Positions 21,350 to 32,313 of a DNA stretch of 32,717 nucleotides are shown piece after piece. The position numbers and the translations under genes were made by a program. Source of the stretch: Reticulitermes lucifugus (taxonomy: Eukaryota; Arthropoda; Insecta; Blattodea; Rhinotermitidae). The stretch's first letter is position 1, and the number at the start of each line of letters is the position of its first letter. The stretch spans positions 79,054 to 111,770 of the forward strand of contig JAKCWW010000335.1 in the NCBI GenBank assembly GCA_026260175.1. The letters run 5' to 3'. The notes beneath the pieces were generated by a model, which saw only the letters and a program-made list of their open reading frames with translations, did no database searches and was not told where the DNA came from.

Positions 21350-21483
21350 CCTCCTTGTCCACGTGATTGTGGGAACCGGATTGCCAGACGCTCGACATTC
21401 TAGAGTGACGGCTGATCCCTTCTTCACCTCCATTGCGCCTTTACGTGTTCCGTCAGATGACACATAGTCGATCCGGGGTGGCA
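21350..21483 (-). CDS. Internal exon encoding part of an Ig I-set domain (Lachesin/Klingon/DIP-like cell-adhesion protein)
   Basis: Read on the minus strand, this 134-bp exon supplies the last two bases of a split codon and then 44 uninterrupted codons. The peptide begins PPRIDYVSSDGT, continues with MEVKKGSAVTLECRASGNP and ends VPTITWTRR. The layout is that of an I-set Ig domain: an inter-domain linker starting (V)PPRI, the B-strand cysteine in LEC (residue 29), the conserved GNPVP turn, and the C-strand tryptophan (residue 41). It starts right after a pyrimidine-rich acceptor ending CAG and ends at a GTGAGT donor, entering in phase 1 and leaving in phase 0. The KGSAVTLECRASGNPVPTI stretch is most like insect Klingon-type proteins as I remember them; Lachesin and DIP proteins are close alternatives. 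These are GPI- or membrane-anchored neuronal surface proteins that bind other Ig proteins outside the cell. The second cysteine and the rest of the domain must lie in later exons, which I could not find at lower coordinates. No start codon is expected in an internal exon. Confidence 0.87.
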
Positions 21484-21508
21484 CTGCAACAGGAAGACCA
21501 CGATTAGT
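21484..21508 (-). other. Splice acceptor and candidate branch point of the Ig exon
   Basis: On the minus strand the bases before the exon read CTAATCGTGG, then TCTTCCTGTTGCAG. This is a plausible branch-point sequence (CTAAT), a pyrimidine-rich stretch and a terminal CAG. The acceptor AG is at 21485-21484. Its position leaves the Ig reading frame open, which supports the exon boundary. Confidence 0.75.
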
Positions 21509-24094
21509 GACAAAAGTTTCATTTCATTTCATTCATAGATTTAAACTTACTTTTCATCAAATAATACCAGAGCGATAAAATTAAGGAGGGTAAGACGTAT
21601 ACGGAATGTGGAATGCAAGGAAACGTGTCAAGTGGAGATACAGGCACATCAGCAGATGAAGATAGTAAAGTAGGTAGATGGGTAGGGGGAGGAGGAGTAG
21701 TGGGAAAAGGGGGAACGGTAGGAAAAGGAACAGACGAAGAAGAAACGAAAAAAGATTAATACGGCGGAGAAGGAAGATCGGATGAACGTGGAGAAGCAGG
21801 CGGATGAGAATATGAATACAAAGAAGCTGAAAGAGAAACAGAAGAAGAGGCAGAAAAGGACGCAAATGAAGGAAAGTCAGGAAAATATAACACATGTAAA
21901 ATAATGATAAGAAACACAAAGAAAACACGCCAAATATGAGGAGTAGGACCAGAAATGCAATCCCCATGTTTGTATCGCTTAGGAAGTCATCACTCGCCGA
22001 AGAATTATTTGTGCCTCTCATTCAAGCATAAACGAGCCAAGAAACAATTTACTGGCATTCGTGAAATATATAATTCCAAACAGCTTTCGGACATTTCTAA
22101 TGTGCTATTATTTCCCCGTCTGCTCCATGTCACTGCGACGCCACATAACCCGTTCTGTCGAGTATTTGACTGATAGCCACAACAGGGAAAATTCCAGGGA
22201 TGTATCATTTCGATTGATGACGTAATAATGACACCGTGTCTACACACGAGCTAAAGAAGAAGAAATTCCAGACCAGACTGCTCACAGAAAAGGGAGTACA
22301 TAGCAGATACGGTGTAGGAATATGTAATACATTTCGTATGTCTCAGTCTGTAAACCCAATGAGATAGCAAGATTGAGCTAATCCCCATCCTGGGAGCAAA
22401 ACCGCTTACAAAAAACGATCGTCTGGGAGGCGAAGCCGGGTACAAAGACAACTAAAAATGATGATAATAAAAATGATCATCGAAAAAGATGACGAAAATG
22501 ATAATGATGCTGCTGCAGCTGATGACAATCAGAAAGTAACACGAGAAAACTGCAGAGAAGTTAACGATTTTACGCTTCATCAAATACGGACTACGAGAAT
22601 GATCAAACAGAGGAAGAATATGTGAACAAATCATGTAGCACGCATGGGAAAAATGACAAAAGAACACAAAACTAAGGTCGAATATGTAAACGGAAAAGCC
22701 CACATGGGAGATAGAACCGTATGAAAGAGCACAATGTTAAAATGGATATAAAGTACATACGATTGCTTGTGTGTGGATTGGATTCAGGTGGATCAGCATC
22801 CACATTGAGCATGGAAATAAACATTCGGTGTCCATAAATGGCGGGTAATTTTCAACCAGCTGAGTGACAGTCAGTTTTTGAATGTGGCCTTATCTTCATG
22901 GCGTTTATGAATACTTACCAGTTAAAACACAAAAAAAGAGATCTAAAAAGGGAACGAATGCAAGGAAGAAAGGGTGAAAGGGGAAAGTAAATTTAAGTCC
23001 GGCCCTAACCCTCTGTTCCACAGATTATAATACAAATGTTACAATTTGTTGCTCTATCTCCCTACATATAATAAATACATAAGTCTTCCGTGTCAGCAAG
23101 CGTCCGGTGTGAAGAAAAAGGTTTAACATTTAAAAACTATTAATTCCCCTTACAGTACCTTAATGCATTACCTCATGCTAATTTCCGTGGACAGTAATAT
23201 TAACGCGTAGCTTTGACGTTAATGCATCAAGTGGTTTTTACATTATATCGCGAATTTAATGTACCATGGATTTTATAGATTTTATGAATCAGAATTACGG
23301 TTAGTAAGAGGGGGTATGAAATAAAATTCAGCCCGAGAGAGTAGTGACAAAGATAGCTATATTAAGACTCTCCACAAATCGGATGAACAAATATAAAGAC
23401 ATTTAATGCAACACTCCTGGCAAGATGCACGTTTCTGTAATAAGTCTTGTGATAAATTTATTTAAAACCGAAGTTCCAAATAAACATGCTAAGCACCAGG
23501 TACAGACGTTACTCGAATACCACAATAACATTTTACCAACACTTGTTGTATGTACTCTCAAAGCAACTACCCGCTTTAGAAGATTCTTTCTTAAAATGAC
23601 AGCCATAGCTCAGATAACTACGGCATTTCCAACTTTTAGGCTCACAACCGCGTCCACAGCCTTCCACCACTGATCGCTATCCTGATCTTAATAAACACAG
23701 TACATACTGTGACATCACACTTCCTTAAGGTCCAATTTAATATCATCCTTCCTTTAGCCTTAGCCCTTAAAATTTGCCCCTTTCCTTCAGTTGTTCCGAA
23801 CAAATGTTTGTATCCATTTCTGATCTCAACCATGTGTGTTACACACATGAAACGGCTGTAGTCAGGGACACGACAAAAGGGACACCTTGTATGTTCGCAT
23901 GTTCGCACGGTAAAATGACGTTCCAAAATCAAATGATACAAATTCCATAGTACAGTTTGCACGATAGACTGTGGAGACTAAAAACCTATCTTGCCGTAGA
24001 GCCTGTCTGAAGAAATCGATTGTGCAAGGTAAAATTCACATGGGGTTTTAAGACTGATAACTAGTCGCCGGATATAGTAACATTTCATAAAGTG
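21509..24094. other. Probable intron upstream of the Ig exon (minus strand); purine-rich tract
   Basis: 21600-21900 is strongly purine-biased on the plus strand (GGAGGAGG and GAAGAAG units). This creates a leucine- and phenylalanine-rich reverse frame of 146 codons that I do not accept as a gene. 22440-22530 is a GATGATAAT-type low-complexity patch. No preceding Ig-domain exon was seen. Confidence 0.5.
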
Positions 24095-24240
24095 ACAACT
24101 CCACTTCTCTGACTCTTGACCCGTGAAGATGGGACCGATACGTTTTCCCGAAACGTCGGTAAACAATTGCCACACGACACCGCGTAATATCCCAGAAGAG
24201 CGCAGATCTCATGTGAAAGGATAATATTACGATGGATCAT
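24095..24240 (+). repeat. Dispersed hairpin-type repeat, best-preserved copy
   Basis: Contains GAAGAT, then GGGA (24131-24134) pairing with TCCC (24146-24149), then GAAACGTCGG. The plus-strand translation includes REDGTDTFPRNVGKQLPHDT and the minus strand gives LLGYYAVSCGNCLPTFREN. I recall both as very common repeat-derived strings in insect gene models. Two reverse open frames (24085-24270 and 23978-24175) are explained by this repeat. Confidence 0.62.
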
Positions 24241-25254
24241 CTCAATGAACTGAACTGAACTAACTAGCATAGATAAATTCTAACCCTCTGGTTTTCGTTA
24301 CCTGCGATGATACGTGGGATCTAATGGGAGATATTGAAAGTCGAGGTACGTAAAATTGTATGGAACTTTAATGGGATAAATGTACACTAACACACGGAAA
24401 TATTCTGTCATATAACTTTAAAGCGGTCCAAAAGAATTGCGTGACTGGTAGGTAAAATAAATCGCAATGCTTTCATATTTGGTACAGCTAGTAGTATTAA
24501 CTTACTATATACAGAAAAATAAAAAAAAAATGGAACAGCGCTCAACAAAACCTGGGATTAACATCGTCAAGGCATCTACAGTTTGTATTATGGTATCTAA
24601 TTCGTCTCTAAAGCACTCCTATAACCTTTTCCATAGCTACGCCCCAAAACGTTTTAAATTCACGACATGCAGTCAAAACTCCGACAAACAAATCGCACTT
24701 GTGGCCGGTGGGATACCCAGAATGCTCTCCGTTGAAATGTTACAAGTCAGCAGAGAAATGTGGAAAGTTCTGATTGGTGTAACTAGTGATTTAAAAGCGA
24801 TCACAGTCTGTTTGCTTGTTTTATAGAGGCTCCCACGTGATTCGGCTTTTAACAAGACGTAAGCCTGGTTCATTTTGCATCGCATTAAGCTATTACATTG
24901 CAGAGATTACTACTAAAAAGACTACATGATATTTGTGTATAATTCCTCGAATTTCAACTCTGAAATACAGATATTTCTCGAACATTCTGTTCTATGCTCG
25001 GGGATCCGTGAGGCCCACAGTATAAAAATACCTTTACAGAAGAAAAGTTAATTATCTGGACCTCTTTTTCACTTAATATATAAGGCATTTCAGTCGCAAG
25101 GTAGGTTACAAGTGATTAACGTTAAAAACACTACGTTCATCAAGTCCTTCTTGACCTTCCCAGTGTGAAGTCAGTTTATGCACTTCAAACAAAAATAGTT
25201 CTTGATTCCAGGACGTACTGACTTCGAACAGCTGGCTTTTATCTTCCAGCCTCT
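24241..25254. other. No gene recognised
   Basis: A 119-codon plus-strand frame at 24467-24826 has no recognisable domain and overlaps a 70-codon reverse frame. Confidence 0.5.
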
Positions 25255-25506
25255 TAAATGACGGCACATATGTTCGCTCAATTTCACACGCCATCTTAAA
25301 TGACGGCACATATGTTCGCTCAATTGCACGCGCCATATTAAATGACGGCACATATGTTCGCTCAATTGCACGCGCCATCTTAAATGACGGCACATATGTT
25401 CGCTCAATCGCACGCGCCATCTTAAATGACGACACATATGTTCGCTCAATTGCACGCGCCATCTTAAATGACGGCACATATGTTCGCTCAGTTGAACGCG
25501 CCATAA
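25255..25506. repeat. Six tandem copies of a 42-bp unit (minisatellite)
   Basis: Units start at 25255, 25297, 25339, 25381, 25423 and 25465. Each contains TAAATGACGGCACATATG, then TTCGCTCAAT and CGCGCCAT, with one to four differences between units. Because 42 is divisible by three and the unit has no reverse-strand stop in two frames, the minus strand stays open for 153 codons (25567-25106), giving the repeated peptide ERTYVPSFKMARAI. A second reverse frame gives SEHMCRHLRWRVQL. Open frames therefore follow automatically from the unit length and do not show coding. No spacers separate the units, so this is not a CRISPR array. Confidence 0.93.
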
Positions 25507-28335
25507 TCTGATACCAAATCAGTTTCTCGTTATCACTGAAGTTTCCCCTCTGTTCTTGTCCCAACACATCACTGACAGCGGGTGTCTAGTTCTTTAATAC
25601 GTAGACCTGGAGCCTTTCCTCCAGAATGCAGAATGCGTGTACCTTTATTCACACGCCCCTATACTGAGCAATATTCTAATGTCTAGTAACTGAATCAAAG
25701 TTATTCTGTCCAAGAGCCAATACATTCTATTGTTTCTTCTATCAGTAGGTTCAGACTGATACAGCTGTCTTTGAAATACGTTTCCAGGCACTCTTTTCAC
25801 ATATTATAGCCATTTTAACAAAATATATTATTCATTCTAAAATTAACACCATATAAAAATGACCAACCTGTTGAAACAGTGACGAAATACACCCTGAAAT
25901 GAACTAAAAACTTCACCGAATCCTCGCCAAATTAGGCGTATGAATTACATTGAGAATAGTGAGGACGTGGCATAAGATTTTATTTTATTTTCTTACATCT
26001 CTTCCAGAAAATTATTTAACTTGAAACGTTGTTAAAAAATGAACAAGAGAAGTATTTACTAGTAAAAGTAAGTAAGAATGTAACTTAGTATTAATAAGTA
26101 GTGTGAGAGGAACTGCTGATTCAAAAAAAAAGCGCTGTCCTACACCATCACTGGGGCACATTTGGTGGCTGTATTAAGAACGTGGACGGATGCGAAGTGT
26201 TACAGCTACATAAATCATTACGAAGGCAGGTCCATATAAAAAGTTGCTGCGGCAGCGAATCCACAGCCATGTCAGGGTTTGATTGCATACACGCTGTAAA
26301 ATCCTGGTCCATATATAAGGCATATATGGAGCGATAATTTCAAACAGCCCACAAATAACCGAACCAGTACAGTCCTTGATTTATACACAGAGAGGAGAAA
26401 TTAATGTATTATCTGGCCGTTAGAAATATATACGTAATTCCTGTGCAATTTATAACCGTGAACGATTGGAAAACCTCCTTCCACAACATTTTGACGTTCA
26501 TTCCATTTATAATAACAAATGATTTAATTCAACTGCTTTAGTTTTATCAAGGACAGGCTTATATATTCCTCACCTCAAGCGACACTCTGACGTAACTACG
26601 GCTAAGAACTGTAGTTCGGAAATTCTGGCTGCTTACAGCAAAATTCCATTTTCAGAGTAAGCACCTGAAATACTGAAACTGAACATAAAACGTTTCTTAG
26701 AAAGACAAATGCTCGTTAGGTTACAAGGAGCTAATACCTTATGTAAATTTACATCTCGATATGTTAGTAGTTATTCACTTGGTGATCACTTCAGTCTGTT
26801 TAGGAACCGAAAAGTTGATTACAGTTGTCAGAAGAGTCCGCTACTGAGCCTTAAACTGAACTAAATGAATCCAGCCCACACCCTTCTATGCTATACACAT
26901 ATTCCTTTTAATATTATCCCCCCTATCGACCCCCAAAATGTCTCATGCGGTTCCTTCCCTTGATGTTTTCCGATGATGTTGTTGCATGTAGTTTTCATTC
27001 CTCATGCGTGTTACATGTCCATCTCACCATATTCGCTTTAATTCCATTACTCTAATATTAGAGAAACAGCGGATATCAGACAGCTTTGTCTTATACAATT
27101 TTCTTCTTCCATCAAGAAAAATGAAAGTAAAATGGTACCACATACACTACCTGAAAAAGTCTCCCGATGGCTTCGTATCTACAAACATTCACAAACAGTA
27201 AGATTAACTCCTTCCCAGACCTTAGTTTTCAGAAGCTAAGAATAAGTTATTTTGAAAATTTTCTCGTTTTCTTCGTCTTAATTACAACAAATGGCTTTAT
27301 CCCATTCGTAACGCAAGTTGCCTAAGTGGCAGGAGTGGTAGAGGTAGATAAGAACACACAAGCCAAATGCAATTTAAAATTTTGAACAAAAGACAACCCG
27401 TAGTTCAGTTATATAAGGAACGCGGCCCTTACACTGAGAAATGCTTAGCGGGGATGATGTTCGTTCATTAATCCTAAGACAGACAAAGATAGTCCAACAA
27501 ACGGCTTGAGTCTGCTGACGGTCTGATACAGAAATGCTCAATAATAGGCATCACACTAAAATATCATCCCAGTGTAGTCTTAATGTATGAAACTTCTTAA
27601 TCCATATTGTGTGATTCAATAAATTGCAGCACATATAATTCAAGATGATTCATACAGACCAAGGGATAGCATAATACGATCCGAGCATAAGAAACGGCCT
27701 ACAGAGCACCTAAATTCGGCCTGTGGAAAATTTCGGTTATTGTGCTTAAGAATTTCCATGCTAGTCTCGATAAATCTTGCCCAAAATGTGTTCCAGACGT
27801 GTCTGATATTTCAGATGACACTGAAAGAAATTTTTCCGTCATCTTTAAACAACTAAAATTGTTCGAAGGCTTTCAACAACAGAAATTCTACGTCAGAATA
27901 GAAAAATTAATACACAAATTTCGCATCACAACCAGTAGGGAATGGGCTAATAATAATGCAACACTCTTAGGCCTCCTTTATATACTGTACTGTGGAAGTA
28001 CTGTAATATAAATAATGTAATTACGTTACAGATTAATGATGGGCTGTATTACAGATTTTAATTTCTCGCGTATTTGTGCTTTATTTATCAGCGATGCCTC
28101 AACTATACGCATGATATATAATGTAGAATAGGATGAAGAGGTAAACACGAAAGATTATTTTCCAATTTCGATAGGGAGATAGAGAAGACCATGAAATATT
28201 TAAAAGGAAGCCCGTAGTGCACTCAGAACACCAGTGAAAGTTAGGAAGTCACGTCTGAATTAATTACTAATAATATTATTGTTGTTTTATCTTTAGCGTA
28301 ATGGATCTTGAGTCAGTGGATATAATTTGTAGCTA
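25507..28335. other. No gene; AT-rich DNA
   Basis: The only structure noted is a short palindrome, CCATATAT/ATATATGG, at 26309-26316 and 26322-26329. Confidence 0.6.
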
Positions 28336-28470
28336 GTGTGTGTTGTCAGGTAGAGGTCTCTGCGACGGGCTGGTCCCTCGTACAGAGGAGTCCTGCCGAG
28401 TGTGGTGTGTCTAAAAAGTGTGTGATCGTGAAGCCTCGAAAAATGAGGCAGCGTATGTCATCAAGGGTCT
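28336..28470 (+). mobile_element. tRNA-derived SINE (family A), 5'-truncated copy
   Basis: This copy begins inside the body, at GTGTGTTGTCAGGTAGAGG, and lacks the tRNA-like head. It keeps the stretch GGTCTCTGCGACGGGCTGG, then CTCGTACAGAGGAG and GAGTGTGGTGTGTCT, closely matching 17096-17159. The 3' part carries GTGAAGCCTCGAAAAATGAGG. No convincing target-site duplication was found. Loss of the head fits incomplete reverse transcription or later deletion. Confidence 0.85.
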
Positions 28471-28712
28471 ATCAAACCACTGAAAAAAATATATATATAT
28501 AAATGCAATCACTCTTGCGGTGGGCACATTGTTGTGCTTTAGTCGCCCCTTAAGACAATCTTTAGATATTTGGCAAAGTATAGGGTACTTCGGACGAGGG
28601 CCTCCGACAGGCGGTCACTTACAAATGGCTTCATCCGGATAGAGAATAAGAACACACAGTTGCAACAGTCGGTGGGGGTGGCGCGATTTGATTAGGCTAC
28701 ACCCGTAGGGAA

Positions 28713-28752
28713 GACAGTCGCGTTACAGCACAGACAGTCGCGTTACGGCACA
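28713..28752. repeat. Two tandem 20-bp units
   Basis: GACAGTCGCGTTACAGCACA then GACAGTCGCGTTACGGCACA, differing at one base. Confidence 0.9.
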
Positions 28753-28815
28753 GACAACCTGGTCCGTCCGTCTCTTCACCTCCATTAACTTTATGACACA
28801 GGATTAAATCCGCCT

Positions 28816-28828
28816 TGACAGCCATGTT
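28816..28828. repeat. Left target-site duplication of the SINE at 28829
   Basis: TGACAGCCATGTT, identical to 28998-29010. Confidence 0.8.
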
Positions 28829-28997
28829 TCTAACAGACTGTGGTACGGAATCTGGTTAACTTGGTTCAATTCCAAACTAGGGCGAATATTCCGAGCGCGG
28901 TTTCCTCGGTTATCCTCTTCACGTACCGCAAAACCGATCTTGCGTCTGGCGAGCCACATCTCACTGGGCCCTGTCATGTGGATTTGTGGTGCAGAAA
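28829..28997 (+). mobile_element. Short SINE (family C) with 13-bp target-site duplication
   Basis: 169 bp lying exactly between two copies of TGACAGCCATGTT (28816-28828 and 28998-29010). A perfect B box, GGTTCAATTCC, sits at 28863-28873, 34 bases from the left end. The rest (CGGTTTCCTCGGTTATCC, then CTGGCGAGCCACATCTCAC and GGGCCCTGTCATGTGG) is unlike families A and B. It ends with GTGCAGAAA, a very short A tail. The A box is not clear, so the head may be shortened. The reverse strand has a 67-codon open frame that I treat as chance. Confidence 0.78.
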
Positions 28998-29010
28998 TGA
29001 CAGCCATGTT
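28998..29010. repeat. Right target-site duplication of the SINE at 28829
   Basis: TGACAGCCATGTT, identical to 28816-28828. Confidence 0.8.
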
Positions 29011-29309
29011 ACGGGTATAAACTGCATGTAAAGCGACGCATACAGTTACTGGGCCCTAGTAAATTCAATAATATTAATAATTATTATGATAATATTAATA
29101 ATAATTAATTTCCTTATTAATGTGCTGGCAAACAGCCGTAAGACCAAGTACACAGACAGCACAGGGACATAAGGAAAATACACAAGTAACAAACAAACGA
29201 AAACACAAAGAAGAGATAACAAAAATTACATCTAAATGAGCATTAATAACATTATATTTGTTAAGAGAAAAATTTTAAGAGAGATAATTTGTTCTTGAAT
29301 ATACTGACA
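29011..29309. other. AT-rich spacer with TAATATTA-type palindromes
   Basis: 29067-29115 is built of AATATTAATAATTATTAT-like units that can fold back on themselves. Confidence 0.6.
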
Positions 29310-29715
29310 GTACTGTTCCATTCAATCCAAGTTATTTACATGCAGGATTAGCAGCGTAGGGCCAGTTGCTAAACGAACACTCGAATGCAACAGTACACAA
29401 ACACATAGATACTGCACAATTACTTAAAAAAGGGAAAAAAAGCAGAACACAATTATTTGATAAAGGAAGGAAAAGCAGAAAGAAGGTATAAGATATCAAA
29501 TTAATTACCAATAACCGCACCAAATTAAAACCATAACTCAAAAGCTTTAGTGAGAGAACTACAGGGTAAAATCAGTTCAAGAGTTCTGATTTACTACGTA
29601 AGAACATCTACATCTAACAAACCGTTAATCAAAACAGACCTTCCATTGAATATACCAGTATTCCTATTGATGGCATTATCCGCCAAAGCGCTTCTTGCAG
29701 AAGAACAGTTGAACC
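29310..29715 (+). repeat. AC-rich interspersed repeat, copy 3
   Basis: Head CCATTCAATCCAAGTTATTTAC at 29316, CACAAACACATAGATAC further on, and AAAACAGACCTTCCATTG at 29631-29648. Positions 29631-29711 align without gaps to 6893-6973. The landmark spacing (about 356 bp) agrees with copy 2 (about 365 bp). A 127-codon frame at 29550-29933 starts in the repeat and runs past it. It has no recognisable domain, so I do not call it a gene. Confidence 0.58.
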
Positions 29716-30442
29716 CATGTTTTGTGGTTTTTGCACTCGGAGAAACTTGCTTCCCCCATCTGTCTTCAACACTGACCATGAAATGGACACAGCAAGTTTC
29801 TATGGAACGTCTACTACATGAACTTCTCTGTCCGGTGACCAGCCCATCGCCAGGCACAGGTACACAGACTTACCTCGAGCTACATGCGAATGGCATGCCG
29901 GTATCCGACGGACAAATGTCCGGTCGTGTCTGACACTGCGTCGTTGTTGTATATTATTTGAATCACGATTAATATTTTCTTTCATAAATACTTGCCATTA
30001 TTTTAAGGCCAGTCTTTCAGACGACTGTGGTTCTGCTGACAGTTCTGCAGTAGCCACACTGACAACTTAAACACATTATGTTTGGTCCTCTCACCGCCCC
30101 CCCCCCTCCAATATTTTACATTCCCAGGGACTAATTTATTCTAGTGTTCACAGCTTCGTTTCTGTACCTGCTTATATGGTTCTTATTCATGCTATTACAT
30201 GCTTGGTTCGTTTTATTGCTGCCCTTTTCAGTGCTTGCCGGTAATTGGCCTTCTTTTGTTGAAAAGTTATTCGGTGCATTAATTAATATTATTATGCGTC
30301 TTTGGTTATGACCGTACAGGAGGCACTTACATTTTGAAATTGGCTACTGCGTATATATTACATTTCTATCCGCTGTAAATTTACATTTCAGAGGATCTTG
30401 ACAAAGTAAGGAAAGAACGACACACACAGGGATTATGTATCT
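29716..30442. other. No gene recognised
   Basis: 29716-29933 is GC-balanced and open on the plus strand but has no recognisable domain; the remainder is AT-rich. Confidence 0.5.
30097..30106. repeat. C10 homopolymer
   Basis: Ten consecutive C. No SINE-A body is attached on either strand, so it is not the reverse of the poly-G SINE end. Confidence 0.9.
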
Positions 30443-30491
30443 CTGCCTGCCTGCCTGCCTGCGTGCCTGCCTGCCTGTCTGTCTGTCTGTC
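30443..30491. repeat. (CTGC)n/(CTGT)n microsatellite
   Basis: CTGC units with one CGTG interruption pass into CTGT units. The repeat type changes once, from CTGC to CTGT. Confidence 0.93.
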
Positions 30492-30547
30492 AATGCCATG
30501 GTATCAGCACCTAAATTGTTCAGCAAGTTTGTTTGAAGTTCCATTAA

Positions 30548-30650
30548 TGTGGTAACATGGGTTCAAACCCATGCCAGTCCATGTGGAATATGTAGTGGAA
30601 ATGTGGTACTGGGAAATGTTTCTGTCCGAGTACTTCGGTTTTCCCAGCGT
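30548..30650 (+). mobile_element. Possible SINE fragment with B-box-like palindrome
   Basis: GGTTCAAACCC at 30560-30570 fits the Pol III B box and lies inside a hairpin (CATGGGTT 30556-30563, AACCCATG 30566-30573). About 45 bases further on, CTGGGAAA (30609-30616) and TTTCCCAG (30640-30647) form inverted arms around CCGAGTACTTCGG. I see no good A box and no target-site duplication. It could equally be a fragment of another repeat. Confidence 0.42.
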
Positions 30651-32058
30651 AACTTATTGGGAAATTACGATATTCAGACATACAATTAATGTATTAATAC
30701 AATACAAGATCCGATCTAATAACATTATTATTGAGCAGGACGTAAGGTAAATCATATTTTGCTTACATCAGATATAAGCTTAGCAGACAAACATATAATT
30801 ACAATAATAGAGTCTCATTTTCTGCCATATTTGACAATTGCAAAGCTATTCTACGTAAGGTGGTAAACAAAGTTGTTCGTGTCTATCATAAATTTTAACA
30901 AACGTTTTATGAAATTCGAACAACATCTGTGTATAACATTAGTTGGTCGGTTCGAAATTTAAATCATACTGACCGATTAATTTACGAACCCCACTTTATG
31001 CAAGATCCCCTAGTTTATGCGAGATCGTAAATTAAATTTTCCACAGGCACCGTTTCACAGACAACTATTCTGTTGAAACAAATTTATCTAGATTCATCTG
31101 TAATACACTCTACGTTTTTCTAAAATTTTCTTTTAAACAACCGCAACTAAAGTTAAAAACTGCAAAGAACGCCGTTAGGAGTTTTACTGACTAAAATATG
31201 GAGTATTATGTTTTCAACATTATCACTGTGTGACATCAGTTCTTTTAACCCCATATGATATAAGGCGTCCATTATGAAATTAAGACCACTATTGTGTAGA
31301 AAGTAATAGAAATGTTATTTCCTCTCCAGAAGTCATTAAACAAAAGTATTGTATGCACCCCATTTTTCTACAATAGCATGATTAATACTTGAACCACCGT
31401 AATGGATAATTCACATAAATCCAGACAGCGACATTAATGAATGGTACACATCGCTCTCCTAAATGGCAGGTTGTGTTACCTTCTGACCTGCCGTTACAAC
31501 GCCACTACCAACTTATATTATGCATTTTCCTGTTCTGGATTATGAGCGTCATGCAACACACGAATTCTTTCTTTCTACACAATACCGACAGTCACAAATA
31601 AAATGCAACGATTTGTCACGCCAAGGGAAATGTCATGATATGGAGCCAGCTGTAAAAATTCTGTGTGTTTGAGGCATGAAAGAAAATGGATACGAAACAA
31701 TTGAATTTTGAGGTCCGTTGTACTGAAATGGACAAACACGAATGTTTACGACGTGTTTGATAGTTGTTTACAAAATATCTGAAAAGTGCTATTAGATGTG
31801 GGAATATACGAAATGGATTCGTAGCTGCCATAGGAGAAGTCACGACGTTCTGCAGACCACAGTTCATAAATTATTCCGCATGAATATCCGCCTCTGACGA
31901 AAAGAATCAAGCACCTTCAAAAACTGAAAACAAATAAAGCAAGACAGATTTTGTTTTTACTGGTAATGTAACCTCATATATCCCAATCCAGCAACGTATT
32001 TATTTAGTAACCGGAGGAGTTAGCCCTACAAACTGCAATATATAAATCATGATTAGGG
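30651..32058. other. No gene; one strong short hairpin
   Basis: GGCAGGT (31465-31471) pairs with ACCTGCC (31486-31492) around a 14-base loop, extendable by about three bases with one G-T pair. Otherwise AT-rich with nothing visible. Confidence 0.55.
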
Positions 32059-32090
32059 TGATGATGATGATGATAATAATAATAATAATG
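32059..32090. repeat. (GAT)n/(AAT)n tract
   Basis: TGATGATGATGATGA passes into TAATAATAATAATAATG. Confidence 0.93.
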
Positions 32091-32288
32091 TGTGTGGTGC
32101 CCAAGACACTGCAGAAGGGTTTCGGAACGTCCAAACACAAAAGAGGACATCTTCAACAACACTTAGGGGGCTGCAGTGCTGGAAACATATCACACTGTTA
32201 GCAGATTTATAGGTCTTCATTAGCAATTGGTACCATTTAATTGTTACAAAGTGTAATTATAAACTATAGTGCAAACCTGACCGAGAGC

Positions 32289-32313
32289 TAATAATAATAA
32301 TAATAATAATAAT
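32289..32313. repeat. (TAA)8 microsatellite
   Basis: 25 bp of perfect TAA units. Confidence 0.93.

Noticed and set aside
21581..22021. Reverse 146-codon frame, Leu/Phe-rich, resembling a membrane protein
   Set aside because: The composition follows from the purine-rich plus strand. There is no domain or splice context, and the real exon lies just outside it.
25255..25506. CRISPR-like regular repeat
   Set aside because: The 42-bp units abut directly with no spacers, and the genome is eukaryotic.
29550..29933. 127-codon plus-strand frame
   Set aside because: It begins inside the AC-rich repeat and has no recognisable domain; the overlapping reverse frame is nearly as long.
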